Positions 1 through 9,786 of a DNA stretch of 64,000 bases are shown piece by piece; within the stretch, counting starts at the first letter, position 1; the number at the start of each line of letters is the position of its first letter. Both the position numbers and the translations under genes were made by a program. The notes under the pieces are model-generated. The model saw nothing but the letters and a program-made list of their open reading frames with translations, ran no database searches and had not been told where the DNA came from. Location: contig CM030936.1 in NCBI GenBank assembly GCA_018136815.1, positions 5,555,774 through 5,619,773 of the forward strand, given 5' to 3'. This stretch comes from Isochrysis galbana (lineage: Eukaryota; Haptophyta; Isochrysidales; Isochrysidaceae).

Positions 1-568
1 CAATGCGGGTGTGGACAATGTTCTTGAGGTTGCGGTATGCGGCGTAGCACAGCCCCACCTGCTCGTCCACCGGCGCGGTGGTCGTGCCGCCATGCAGGAT
101 AGCGACGACGAAAGGCTCGATTTTCGTGCCCTCTGCGCTGCTGCGCGTGTCGAAGAAGATACCCAGCCCCTTGAAGTCCTCCGAATGGCCATAGATTGGG
201 CCTCCGCGGCCCTGCTGCTCAGTGAGCCAGAAGGCCATCCCTCCGCCGTGCGATTGCCGTGGATCGCCCCCGACGTGGAAGACAAGCTCGGCCTCCCACG
301 AGCTGAGTGAAACAGGCTCGGAGGCCCAGACCCAGCCCAGCTTGTTCGTGCTGGCGCTGGTGAGCATTATGTAGTCATTGCTGAGCGTCGCCTCACCGCC
401 GTATTCCCAGCCTGGAATCAGCCCACCCTCGTACTGGCGGAAGGGGTTGGTGAAGCTGAGCCTGGGAATGAGTGGGGGCATCTCGGAGATATCCAGCTGT
501 GCGCCCGCGCTGCCCGCGAAACCGGGGGCGAGGCGGGCGGCGAGACAGGCGGCGAGCACCGCGCGCAT
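1..568 (-). CDS. L-type lectin (ERGIC-53/VIP36-like cargo receptor), 3' part outside window
   Basis: Reading the minus strand from the ATG at 566-568 gives an open frame of 189 codons to the window edge, with no stop. Residues 1-23 look like a signal peptide (Ala/Leu-rich core ending in AGA). The rest is an L-type lectin-like domain: a SFTNPF opening, a WVWASEPV strand, the hallmark GGGMAFWL at residues 108-115, and GLGIFFDT at 134-141. Family members cycle between ER and Golgi and bind high-mannose glycoproteins. After IFFDT the sequence reads RSSAEG, where ERGIC-53 and VIP36 carry an Asn-Asp pair used for calcium, so sugar binding may be altered (from memory of the family). The C-terminal transmembrane anchor and cytosolic signal would lie beyond base 1. 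It diverges from the aldo-keto reductase gene across a shared upstream region. Confidence 0.88.
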   Translation of the reverse strand, partial: MRAVLAACLAARLAPGFAGSAGAQLDISEMPPLIPRLSFTNPFRQYEGGLIPGWEYGGEATLSNDYIMLTSASTNKLGWVWASEPVSLSSWEAELVFHVGGDPRQSHGGGMAFWLTEQQGRGGPIYGHSEDFKGLGIFFDTRSSAEGTKIEPFVVAILHGGTTTAPVDEQVGLCYAAYRNLKNIVHTRI

Positions 569-988
569 CTTCAGCGGCGGCCGAGCGAGAGCGCGACGCA
601 AGCGCAGCCGACGATGGAAGCCCCCCCCCCCCCAGAGTGGAAGGGGAGGGGGGGGGAGGGGAGAGACCGCAAAAAGAGGAGAAGAGAACGGGAAAGGATC
701 CCCCCCCACCTCCCTAAAATAGCAGAGAGTACTAGACAAGTACGGTGTGTAATCAGCCCTTACAGCGGCGCCTGGAGTTCGAAGAGGAGGAGGGTTGGTC
801 TCTCTCTCCTCTCTTCTCGTTCTCCAAAGAATACGCGATATCCCGCTCTCTCCCCTCTCTGCACGGGGCCCCCGCGCCTGGCCGCCACTGGCGCTCGCAC
901 GCGCGCTTCCTGCTTGACTCTCTCTCTCTCCCTCATCCCCTCGCACGCTCTACCTGTCTCTCGGCTCGCTCACCGCGCTCGGTAGTTT
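569..988. promoter_or_regulatory. Divergent intergenic region between lectin and AKR-like genes
   Basis: About 420 bases between two genes facing away from each other. It holds a C-run and purine-rich tract at 620-720, and CT-rich stretches at 790-830 and 915-965. Similar polypyrimidine tracts lie just upstream of other genes in the window (VPS13, PHD protein), so they may be promoter features. No TATA box is convincing. Confidence 0.4.
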
Positions 989-1039
989 GTGGCACGCTTT
1001 TCCCTTATCTGCCTCAAGCCCACCCTCGGGTCGCCCGCT

Positions 1040-3291
1040 ATGGCGGCCAACACGAGCGTGGCCACTTGCTCTGCTGTCCACGCGGCGCTTGCGCGCACGT
1101 ATCTTGACTGGCACGCGCAGCGCGCCGCAGTCGTGCAGAGCTGTCTCGCTGCCACAGGCACATCGTCCGCTGTTGATGAGGCTGATGGTCGCAGCGGGCG
1201 CCGCGCGAGGACGGCTGGTGGCGCCGAGTGCCGCGCGTGGGGGGCACCGTTTGCGTTGCGCTCAGCGAGCGCTGCGCTCTCGGCAATGCGTTCAGAGCCA
1301 CGTGTGGCACGCTTGCTCGATCAGATCGCCCTCGCACTCTTGGCCGCTCCCTCGGCGCCAGGCCAGCTCTCACCACGCGCTGAGCGGCTTATCGAATCCG
1401 TGGAGCTCGTAGCTCTTCTTCGTGCTTGTCTTCGACACGCTCACACTCGAGCAAGCTTGGGACCTAGTGTCGACCCGACCAAGAGTGCAAATGGGAACTT
1501 CAAGAAAAGGACGGCCGCATCCAATCACCACAGGGCTTTGTACACCCCCCTTTCGCGCATGATGAGCAAACAGCGCAAATATTTCAGCAACTCGCTCTCA
1601 ACCACCTCGTTGAGTGGTAGGAGAAGTTCGGCAGGCGGGCATGATCTGCCGCTGGCACCTGTGACCCGACTTATGCTGCCTGGAGGTGGAAGGATGCCTT
1701 TGTTTGGCCTCGGAACAAGTATGCGGCCCACGATATGCCTATTTTCACATTCCAAATGATAGCTTTAGCCTTTATCAACGTTGCCCATGCACGCCATGGC
1801 GCCCATGATGCCACATTGTCCTATGCACACAGACTTTGCGGACTGCTGTTGTGGAGGACGTGAGTGGTTGGGCACCGAGGTCCTTTGGGGCGGCAGTGTG
1901 AGAGCTCGCCTCTCTCCTGAGAATAGCCCAGCGTGTGCCCAACTGCCAAAGGCGGCACTCTACTCTCGTGCGCTGAGAGGAGGCGTGCGGATGATTGAGA
2001 CCGGAGCAAACTATGGAACGGAGGTTGCAGTCGGTGAGGGTATCCGGGACTCTGGTGTGGCGCGAAATGAAATTTTCGTAATCAGCAAGGTGAGCAAGAC
2101 CACTGCATGCGTCATACTTCTCTCGCTTTATCCTGCACGGTTTCGCTGCACGGCTTCGCTTAATGGGCCTCCGAACTAGACGTAGGCCTCTAGCCTCCTC
2201 GCCAACCCTCCCGAGAACCAAATATGCTACTTACTACCTTTCTCTCGATCCAAGTATGCTACTACCTTTCTCTCTCATGCTCAGGCGTGGCCGGCTGATC
2301 GTCTTCGTTCACCACACACGCGCGCCCTCATTGGGACCGCTGCGGTGGCACTCCAATCGCGTCTTAAGTCGATGGGGCTGCAGTCTCTCGATCTTTATCT
2401 TGCGGGGGATGCGTCGGTGGACATTTCTGAACGCGGAGACTCTCATCAGATCCCCGTGCATCAGCCCTTGTTGCCAGAAGGAGCAATGCACGAGGCCCCA
2501 CGTGACGTGTGGGACGCAATGGCACCGCTGACGGCGGAAGAATGGGCGGCTTCTGTCGGCTCTGCAAAGACCTTGGGCCTTGCAGCCGCAGTTGGAACGG
2601 GTGGGGAGCTGGTGGAAGGCAGCGAAGTGGCGCAGGTGCGAGACGATTGCCTTTGCTCGATGCATCTAAAGTTGCACCATTGTGGTTTCCTACATTCAGC
2701 TACCGTTCATGCGTGGCTTGTAGGTGCACATGTCACCGTGCGCAATTGGCGCCCCATTCGCCTCCAAGGCTGGGGCAGTCCCTCTAAGCGCCCTCGTCAA
2801 AGCCGGGGTAGTCTTGCTGGCCACTCAACCCGCCGGTGACACATGCACTCAAGATGCCGTAGTCCAGACTTTGGCGGCAGAGAAGAACGTTTCTCCACAA
2901 CAGGTACCGGCATCGTGATGTCCCAGGATGTTGAATAGTAAAATCTACTAGGCATTTGCCTCTTCTTTCTTGTTTACCCATTTATTTGCCGGCCGCAAAC
3001 GATTTTGCGGATGCGCTCATTGTGACCCTATTTGACCCTTGATGGACATAATTCGGAAGTTCCACCCTTTTTCATCTCGCCGGTTGGCCATGGTAGATTC
3101 TAAGCCGTTGGTCGGCGCAATTGGGCATTCCTCTCATCGTCCACACCACCAACATCACGGAAATCCGTAACGCTGCCGACATATTCGAGTTTGAGCTGAC
3201 ATCGAGTGAGCTATGCAGATTTAGCCTTGCTTATACTATGCTAAAGGGACGCCCACTAGATTGCTATGTGGCGCCTGCCAGCACATCATGA
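1040..3291 (+). CDS. Aldo-keto reductase-like protein with long N-terminal extension; five exons
   Basis: Proposed exons are 1040-1718, 1932-2089, 2285-2635, 2724-2903 and 3097-3291. All introns are GT-AG and the phases fit, giving 520 residues. The start is the first ATG in frame. Residues 1-204 match nothing I recognise (Ala-rich, then basic). The AKR barrel begins near 205 with LPGGGRMPLFGLGT, then MIETGANYG (247-255), FVISK (275-279), LQSLDLYL (311-318), SPQQ-ILSRWSAQLGIPLIV, and FEFELTSSEL near the end, as in NAD(P)H-dependent aldo-keto reductases. Of the catalytic tetrad, Tyr254 and Lys279 are present, Asp is replaced by Glu249, and the His expected after DLYL is Ala319/Gly320. It may be a low-activity or non-catalytic member. 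The 3' end is uncertain, because coding-like segments follow the TGA at 3289-3291. Confidence 0.72.
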
Positions 3292-3740
3292 GCCACCCCA
3301 ACTTGCGTCGCCTCACCACTCGCGTGCCTTCCCTTGCTGGCGGCCTCCCATCGCAAATTCTTGATGCGTACAGGTGAGATGGAGATGCTGGAATCTGTGG
3401 CTCTTTTGTACGCGGGCGATTGCAATCCTTTGGCGACACGGGGTGCCGATGCTTTCCATCTACGGCCCACTTGGCCATGCATTAGCGCAGCTCCGGCGCC
3501 ACCTCCGCCCCCGACGCCGCTCGGCAGGACTTTAGCGCTTCTTTTGGGCCCACCACCGCCGGGTGTGCAGAGCGGCATGCTCGCCCTCTTAGCCATCTTT
3601 CTTGGAAGTATTTGCTCAGCTTATGCATCACCCGATGTTCTCGGTACGGTGATATGCGGGATTACTTCAGGCGCCTTGGCTCGATTCTTGTCGATCCTCG
3701 GAAGCGCATGGCTGCTAAGCGAGGAATTCTACTTGCTTGA
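3288..3740 (+). other. Possible additional 3' exons of the AKR-like gene
   Basis: Two segments look coding but are in different frames from the last assigned exon. 3288-3373 reads MSHPNLRRLTTR...ILDAYR and ends at a good donor (AG/GTGAGA). 3642-3740 reads RYGDMRDYFRRLG...GILLA and ends in TGA. An intron 3374-3489 ending in GCGCAG would join the two frames. They could be an alternative C-terminus of the AKR-like protein or a separate small gene. I do not recognise the encoded sequence. Confidence 0.3.
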
Positions 3741-3865
3741 TGCTGATGTATTATGGTTCGGAGAACTCTGACAAGCTGCACGTGAAATTCATGTCACGAT
3801 ATTAGGGCTGGGCGTGTCCGTACACAAGTAGGCAAAGTAAGTGGATTGAATACCCACATTATGCC

Positions 3866-4117
3866 ATATCTCATAAAAACCTTTTCATATTCTCACCGCA
3901 CACGCGGCCGTGGACCCTCTGCTTTCTTTCTATACCCACACTCCCCCGGCCCTTCCCCCCCGCCATCAGGCGACTCCCCCCGTGCACTACTAGGGGGATA
4001 GGGTTGAAGGGCTTAGATATGGTCCGGTGCCCCCCCCCCCCCCCCCCCCCCCCGGTGATCATTCCCCCCTTCCTCCTGTGTCTCCGGGTGGGCGGCGGCC
4101 TCGGTCCCGACTTATCC
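3866..4117 (-). mobile_element. Truncated copy of the T-tailed hairpin retroposon (A-type)
   Basis: On the + strand it starts with an A-rich end (ATAAAAACCTTTTCATATTC) and runs through the same sequence as 53772-54020, including GTGCACTACTAGGGGG, the GGGCTTAGATATGGTCCGGTG block, a C-run (4030-4053, longer than in the sister copy) and the CCCGACTTATCCT block, where similarity stops. In sense orientation (minus strand) the missing part is the 5' half including the terminal hairpin, as expected of a 5'-truncated retroposon. I did not find its target duplication. Confidence 0.6.
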
Positions 4118-4140
4118 TTAGGCCTAGGCCAATACTTGTA

Positions 4141-4266
4141 GTAAAACTCGCCCAAACTTGCGGGCCAAACTTGCGGGATTCTTGCGGCAGCCCGCCCAAA
4201 CTTGTAGCCATTCTTGTAGCAATTCCTGCCCAAACTTGTAGCCATTCTTGTATTCTTGTAGCAATT
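4141..4266. repeat. Array of short CTTGYRG motifs beside a hAT remnant
   Basis: At least eight copies of (A/T)(A/T)CTTG(C/T)(G/A)G-like heptamers occur at 10-25 base spacing, alternating between AAACTTG and ATTCTTG forms. They lie just downstream of the hAT transposase C-terminus on the minus strand. hAT elements carry such subterminal repeats as transposase-binding sites, so this is probably the subterminal region of the element. Confidence 0.45.
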
Positions 4267-4339
4267 AGCGGTAAGGCAGAGTTTCGGAAATAACGAAATA
4301 ACTCGTGAATTTGGGCACATTACACAGAACACATAACAC

Positions 4340-4690
4340 ACACTCACACGGCCTCCTGCTCCCTTTTGCCTTTTGATGTTGTTGTAAAGCAACGGTAATG
4401 CCGCCTGTATCTGATCACCGATCAGCGAGTGACGATGAACGATTCGGACCAAACATAATGGCCAATATAAAGAAAAGACGCGCTCACACGAAGCCGAGTT
4501 TGGAGTCATGCAAAAGGCGATCCTTGCCGCCTCTGCCCACGCGGGGGACTTGGTGTGGTTGCTTGCCCACCAACACAACACCTCCTTCGTAAATGTCGGC
4601 ACCTCGGGAGTGATCGATGCGAGTCGCGTGGCATGTGCTCAAGTACGTGGGAAGCTCATCGTCAAGGAGCCTCTGCGTGATTGAAGGCAA
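4340..4690 (-). pseudogene. hAT-family transposase C-terminal dimerisation region (frameshifted remnant)
   Basis: Reading down the minus strand, one frame carries LLDDELPTYLSTC (from about 4680). After a frameshift another frame carries VLCWWASNHTKSPAWAEAAR and then PNSASCERVFSL, with LYNNIKRQK near the end. This is the classic hAT C-terminal dimerisation signature (WW...YP...A and SSA..ERVFS). The frame change and the lack of an upstream catalytic domain in one frame mark it as dead. The N-terminal part of the element may have been between 4700 and 5000, but I cannot recognise it. Confidence 0.75.
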
Positions 4691-4999
4691 ATGGCTGAAT
4701 GATGGAATGTCTGCGAGCTGATGAACCCAAACAAAGTGCGTCCACCTTTCCCTCCTCGTTCTCCATTCTCCACCACCTCGCCTGTGCTGCGTTGCTCGGG
4801 CTCGGGATCAACGCCATCCCGAGGGAGGACGCTGTCATCACCCTCCGCCTCCACGAGTCCACGAGCGACGCAGCTCGTCGCGTACAGTGACGCTTGCCTA
4901 CGCAGGAGGTGAGGGAGGATTGAGATGCGCGGCCACGCGCCGCCAGCAAAACTCCTGTAAAAAGGAGAAATGGGTGGGACGATGCGTACAAATAGGTTG

Positions 5000-5880
5000 C
5001 CGCGTCAAGCTTCCGAATTTGTGCTCAAAGGGCCCACGGGTGCTCTCGTCTTCTATTTTAAGCGTCGCTATCAACGTTTGGTTTTTCAGTTATCTTTGGT
5101 TTCTCTCGCCTCGTCGTTCTAATTCTGGATTTCTTCTATTTCGGTTGCTTCGTTCTCCTTCCATGCCGCTCGTCGAGACGACTCGAATTTAGTCGGGGAG
5201 TGTCGTATTCCATACGATGACAGACTTTTACTTATAACCTGCGAGTTATTTCAAGCCTCAAGGTCTCGTCGATTGGTATACCGCCTCTTCTCTTACTTTC
5301 TCTCGATGTCATCAAATGTTCCATGACCGTCTTTTGCATTCTCTCCGTGTATCGGTCGTAGCTCCCCAGCGAGGTCTGCCCTCGTTGTTCCGACCCCTCT
5401 GTCGCATGTCTGCGTGTTGCTGAATTGCCCTGGTGCCGACGCCCGGCCGTCCGTCCAGGTGTGGTTAGTTTTCGCCCTGTTTGGTTTAGTTTGTGTGGTT
5501 CTGTGCCCCTCGACCTTTTTGAGTCCTTGTGTTGTAGTCTCCCGTGTCTACCTCGGACCTAAGAAGCTCTCATTCTCACTCTCTCTCTCTTCCACTAGCT
5601 CGCTAGCTAGCCTCGTCCCCACTCTCCGACGCCACGCGTCGCAATCCTCCGACTGTAAGTCTACCGCATCGCTCGTAGCGCTCGATGGCAGACACTGTCA
5701 GACCCGACTCTTACTATGACCTTTCAGACATCTTTCCGCCAGCAACAATCAACGAACCTTCCACGACCGCGTCAGCTGCCGGCTCGATCGAACGGCCCTC
5801 TGCCTATGAGCCTGTAGTCATCGCGTGTTCGACACTCTCCCTATAAGTAGAGAACATTTAGTAATCATTAGCAAATAGAT
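5000..5880. other. Intergenic, no gene recognised
   Basis: Pyrimidine-rich DNA with CT runs near 5570-5600 and a frame at 5414-5719 containing a hydrophobic stretch but no recognisable domain or splice structure. It is probably non-coding DNA between two hAT remnants. Confidence 0.35.
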
Positions 5881-5919
5881 ATGCGCACACATTCTCATTC
5901 CATCATTCCATCAATCACA

Positions 5920-6078
5920 TCACTGCTTTCCCGCTTCCTGCTTCCTCTTGGTGCGGTTGTAACGCAACAAGACAGAGGCCTCAACTTGATCAGCCAAAGA
6001 AGTTGCACGCACAGCAGGAAACATACACATACACGCAAGCAAAGAGAAGACACGCTCACACGAAGCAGAATTAGGTGC
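5920..6078 (-). pseudogene. Second hAT transposase C-terminal fragment
   Basis: The minus strand carries APNSASCERVFSL from about 6078 down, followed by LADQVEASVLLRYNRTKRKQ and a stop near 5920. This is the same dimerisation segment as at 4340-4600, in the same orientation. The two are clearly related but diverged. A G-run (6152-6171) interrupts the sequence upstream, and the rest of the transposase is missing. Confidence 0.7.
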
Positions 6079-6429
6079 CTCACACCAGTAGGGCGAGCAG
6101 CGCATGGTTGGGTGGCAGGGCATACCGCATACCTCTCGGAGTCGGAGGCATCGCGGGGGGGGGGGGGGGGGAGGGGGTGTCTGCGTTCTCCCGCCAACCG
6201 CCAACCGCCAACAGTGCTGTTCCCATGCGACTCCGCTCCTGGGGGCTCACGGATTATTATAGTAACACGCGTAAATATCACGTATTGAGAGTTGAACTAA
6301 CCAAGCTCGCACTGGATCTTTATTTTTCGCGCTTTCGCGCCTAGTGCTAGTGCCGCCGGCCATGCGCCATGCCTTTCTCTTTCTAATGATTTTCTTGTTG
6401 AAAGGGGGGTTTTGTTTTTGATCTCGTTG

Positions 6430-6535
6430 CTTGAGCAGCCCAAATATTGCGCAAAATATGCGATATATATTTTTTGGGCCATATTCGCCCAAATATCCCG
6501 CGAAATATCCTGAATATTTCCGCCTGGGCCTAGTT
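6430..6535. repeat. AT-rich array of AAATAT-CGC motifs
   Basis: Six or seven AAATAT or ATATT cores are each followed by a GC-rich tetramer (TGCGC, CCCGCG, TTCCGC), within about 100 bases, and bounded by GGGCC/GGGCCT. It contrasts with the GC-rich surroundings. It may be the subterminal repeats of a DNA transposon or an upstream element of the TYW3 gene, which starts 200 bases later. Confidence 0.35.
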
Positions 6536-6740
6536 GCCGATGAGCGGCCACGCTCCCGCAGCAGCACTAAGGTTATAAAGTCTGGCGCCTGCCCTCCATC
6601 TTTCACGGCAGTATGTACGAGTACGAATGGAGGCAGCGGGACAACTAGGGGCGCGCGAACGATCGCGTGCTTCTGTGCCTGCGTCTGGCAAGACGTCTGG
6701 CTCATAAGAGATTGCGCGGTCTGAACCACCCATCGGTGGG

Positions 6741-7714
6741 ATGGCCTGGAAACAGAAAACGATGAATCAACCTCCGCGCAAACAGGGGCAGAGGCCCAAC
6801 CATTTTGACTCAGGCAAACAGCATGCGCTGTTTAAACTTGCTGAGGCAGACAAATCCCCAAAGGGCTCGCTTGATGCTCCCATTGCAGCACTGGTAAGGC
6901 GGCCCCTGCGTCGACGGCCATTATATCTTCTCGGAGCTCAATCTTGGTTGTGAGCAACACACTCCAGTGCATCCTACTATGCGTGTGTCCGCAGGTGCAT
7001 GCTCTAAATCGACACCATGATTACGTTACAACATCATCTTGCTCTGGGCGCACTGTGTTGTTCGAGTCGGCAGCTGGGAGCAAGAGGGAAGGGCGCTGGT
7101 TGCTGGTTGAGCATAGAGAAGTTACCGTGGACGAGCTTCGCTTGGCCGTTGAGGGAGCCCATACACAATGCAGCTCTTCTTCAGGACCACATGAGGATGT
7201 GGACAATACAAGAGCGTGTGAAACCTTGGTGACATTCAAGCTCGAGCCACCAATCCTTCATGTACTGTGCCGTAATCTTGATTCTGCCAAGGCACTCCTG
7301 GCTATGGCCGTCCGCTGCGGCTTCCGCGAATCTGGAATCACCCTCTCATCCTCGGGTAAGGTGATGCTGGGGATCCGCAGCACGGCAAACACCTTTGAGC
7401 TTCCTTTCGCACATCGACGTATCAGCAATCGCCTGGGCTCGTTGGACGCAGCACAGGGCGACGAAGAAGTCCTATACGATGAGCGCCCACGCTCTTGCGG
7501 CCTCGTGGCATCGCTTCTCGTGCCTGATTCTTACATCGAGCTTCTAGTTAGGCTCTCAAATGAAAAATTTGTGGCTAATCAAAGACGCACGGATGCACTC
7601 TATGCAGCTTTCCTTGCCTTTGGACAGCATCATGGCGAGGATGGAAGATGTGGGACATGTGAGGAACGACCTGAACGACCTAGCCCCATGCAAAAGGGGG
7701 AGAATGGAGGTTGA
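6741..7714 (+). CDS. TYW3: tRNA wybutosine-synthesising protein TYW3 (two exons)
   Basis: Exon 1 is 6741-6893 and exon 2 is 6995-7714; the 101-base intron (GTAAGG...CGCAG) is phase 0, giving 290 residues. TYW3 is the SAM-dependent methyltransferase that N4-methylates the tricyclic intermediate during wybutosine synthesis at position 37 of tRNA-Phe. Signatures in order: FDSGKQHALFKLAEADKSPKG, the TTSSCSGR motif just after the intron, WLLVEHREV, FKLEPPILHVLCR, GFRESGI, IRSTANTFELPF, and a final YIELLVRLSNEKF...N.RR segment. All core motifs are intact and the length is normal for a eukaryotic stand-alone TYW3. The first 20 residues are basic and not conserved. No fused TYW domain is seen. Confidence 0.93.
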
Positions 7715-7772
7715 ATGGGTGAATTCTAAGTGGAATCTTCTTGTTTGTCGTGCCTCCAAGGCTATGGCAAGT

Positions 7773-7960
7773 CAAAAAAACTCTTGATGCCTACTAATGC
7801 TACTAGGACACTTCCCACCCTGGGAGGCCGAAGCCACTGCCCTATGCCCCACACTCACCACCCTTTCCGCTCCCCCCCCTCGTTCCTTTGTCTTCGGTGT
7901 CGGGGGTTGCGGCCCATGTGCACTACCTTGGACATTGTGCCATTATGTGTAGGGGGGGGC
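7773..7960 (-). mobile_element. LINE 3'-end fragment, minus orientation
   Basis: The reverse complement matches the 3' region of the LINE at 58.7-58.98 kb. The shared blocks are the GTAGTG(C/T)AC block, the CCCCCGACACCGAA(G/A)...AAAGGAACGAGGGGG block and the AGTAGCA(A/T)TAGTAGGCA block, and the copy ends in a run of seven A at 7774-7780, which is a T-tail in sense orientation. No coding part is retained. Confidence 0.6.
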
Positions 7961-8069
7961 TGGGGCGGGCCTATGGCCTATTGCTGTGCTTGTTGAGTGA
8001 CGATGAGAGGCTGCGACCTCAGGTTCATTTGTTTTTTGGAGCGATACCCCCATGAACAGGGTCAGGGTA

Positions 8070-8210
8070 TAAAACTTTAAACGCTATAAAATATTCTTAC
8101 CGCGCTCGCGGGCGTGGACCCACCACTTTCCACTTTCACGCAGCAAACTTTCTACACCCCCACTCTCCCCGCCCTTCCGCCCTCGCCTCAATATAAGACA
8201 ATTTTGCAGC
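8070..8210 (-). mobile_element. Truncated A-type hairpin retroposon fragment
   Basis: The sequence from TATAAAATATTCTTACCGC through CTTTCTACACCCCCACTC to the CCCGCCCTTC block matches the A-rich end of the retroposon at 53772-53890. Only the sense 3' portion is present. Confidence 0.5.
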
Positions 8211-8500
8211 TGGGAATATGGGCCCCTACACGAAGCCGCTGGCTGATGCTGCACGCAGACGCTGTTGGTAGTGGTGTAGTGGTGGTGGTGGTGTGGATGG
8301 AGCTGTGGATCTTTACTAGCCAATGTATGAACATGGGGAGTGGGGAAGGACGAGGAGGAGGGACTAGGGGACGTCGAGGGTCGAGCGCGGGCCATGGGCC
8401 ATGGGTATGGACAGGAGGCGGGGTGGGGCATGGCGGGGCGCGGGGCGCTCTGGGGCTCAGCACATTGCACATTGGGGGGCGTAGCACACGACGGAAGGTT

Positions 8501-9003
8501 CACAGGGCTGGGGGTCTGAAAAGAACCAAGCCTAAACCTAAACCGGAAACCGGGTCAATCCCCGACGAGACACGCCCGACGCGAAACGCAGCGAGCAACC
8601 CCATGCCCCATGCCCATGCGTCCATGCACGGAACTCGACAGCTCTCGCGACTGCTTGTACAACCGCGTGCCACACACACACACGCAAGCACACAAGCACA
8701 CACACACACACACACAAAGACGATCAACAGGCCTGCCCAGAACCCGCGCTCTGAACCAGGCCCTTGGTAGTGCACCAGGGCCGGACCCCGGAAACCGAGA
8801 AAAAAGGAACGAAGGACGAAGGGGGGCAGGGGAGGAGGTGGAGTGAGGGAAGTTAAGGGCGTTGTCGGAGTAGAACTTTGAACTAGAACTAGAACGTACA
8901 AGGGACAAGGGATACCTTGGGATAGGGATAAGGATAGGGATAGTAGGTGTGTAACCTAAAACCTAGAATCTTTAGATGTTTTTTTTTCACAGGGCTGGGG
9001 GTC
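8501..9003 (+). mobile_element. 5'-truncated LINE copy with T-tail and perfect 16-bp target-site duplication
   Basis: The inserted sequence is 8517-8987 (471 bp). It is bounded by the direct repeat CACAGGGCTGGGGGTC at 8501-8516 and 8988-9003; two further T match on the left side of each. The insert ends in nine T (8979-8987). Its second half aligns with the 3' end of the LINE at 58740-58976: GGCCTGCCC..., the GGTAGTG(C/T)ACCA block, the GGAACGA...GGGGGG block, and AGGTGTGTA.CCT followed by the T-run. A long duplication, a homopolymer tail and 5' truncation are the marks of target-primed reverse transcription. A CA microsatellite lies inside. Confidence 0.85.
8671..8717. repeat. CA microsatellite
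   Basis: An imperfect (CA)n tract with CAAG interruptions, located inside the truncated LINE copy, so it expanded after or within that insertion. Confidence 0.8.
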
Positions 9004-9059
9004 ACGAGTCACAAGCGTCGGACACCGGCACGGAATGCGTGGCGGGAAAAGACACGTGG

Positions 9060-9160
9060 GAGAGGGGCGCGGGGACTATACTATATACTACATACTATAT
9101 AGAATATAGTATATATAGATATAGATATAGACTATAGCTATAGATAGATATACATGGATA
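9060..9160. repeat. AT-rich TATA/GATA low-complexity tract
   Basis: Runs of TATACTATATACTAC, ATAGATATAGATATAG and related units. A similar AT-rich patch sits at 10200-10260. No element can be named. Confidence 0.6.
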
Positions 9161-9182
9161 TTGATGATATGAGAGTTCCACC

Positions 9183-9362
9183 TCATCCACCCATGCCCAT
9201 GCGCCCGTTCTTGTACTGCGTCTGGTTGATCGTGCGGTCGAAGATGAAGATGACGCGAGGTTCGCCGTTCGTGAGCTTCTCGTGCGAAAGCAGGCCGATC
9301 GTGTGGAGGATGTGCCTTTTACCTTCGCATTCGTTCCCGATGGCGATGGCCAATGGAGGCAT
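9183..9362 (-). CDS. Small ORF, 59 residues, unknown function
   Basis: From the ATG at 9360-9362 the minus strand encodes 59 residues with good coding character: KRHILHTIGLLSHEKL, then GEPRVIFIFDRTINQTQYKN and a C-terminal GRMGMGG. An in-frame TAG lies four codons upstream, but that TAG is also a possible splice acceptor, so it may be the last exon of a longer gene. I do not recognise the family. The plus-strand reading of the same bases is less protein-like. Confidence 0.4.
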   Translation of the reverse strand: MPPLAIAIGNECEGKRHILHTIGLLSHEKLTNGEPRVIFIFDRTINQTQYKNGRMGMGG

Positions 9363-9534
9363 AGTCCCACATCTCTAAGGTTATACTGCCACAACAAGAA
9401 AACGCTTACGCCTCGCCGCTCGCTCACACTTAGCGCAAGTAATGATGGCGATTGACGAAATCTGGCTCCCCTCATCCCTCGTTCTCGTCTGCTTCCCCCG
9501 CGTGGCTCCCTCCCCCTTCCCCCGCGTGCGCCCC

Positions 9535-9786
9535 ATGCTCTTTCGTACCGTCGTCCTCGGACTGGTGCTCAGTGCGTCAGCGCTCAACGCGCCGATCGCA
9601 GGCAGCCAGATCATGCGCAGCAAGGTCGCCGCGCCCGCCCTCTTCATGGCGGATGAGGAGCCTCCCGCGAAGGAGGCACCGAAGCCGCCGCCGAAGCCAG
9701 CTGAGGGCACGCCCGAGTCCATCGCAAAAATGGACGACCCGTGGTCAAAGCGCGCCATCGCGACTACTCATGACAACAGCCGCTAA
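9535..9786 (+). CDS. Small protein with signal/plastid-type bipartite leader
   Basis: The ATG at 9535-9537 opens 83 residues. The first 16 or so form a signal-peptide core (MLFRTVVLGLVLSASA), followed by a short transit-like stretch (LNAPIAGSQIMRSKVAAP). A leader cleaved at an ASA site and followed by a basic, hydroxylated segment is typical of nucleus-encoded plastid proteins in algae with secondary plastids, although the usual Phe after the site is Leu here. The mature part (ADEEPPAKEAPKPPPKPAEG...) is Pro/Lys/Glu-rich and ends DDPWSKRAIATTHDNSR. It is a candidate small thylakoid or stromal protein, family not recognised. An in-frame ATG further upstream would bury the leader, so I prefer this start. 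Confidence 0.55.
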   Translation: MLFRTVVLGLVLSASALNAPIAGSQIMRSKVAAPALFMADEEPPAKEAPKPPPKPAEGTPESIAKMDDPWSKRAIATTHDNSR

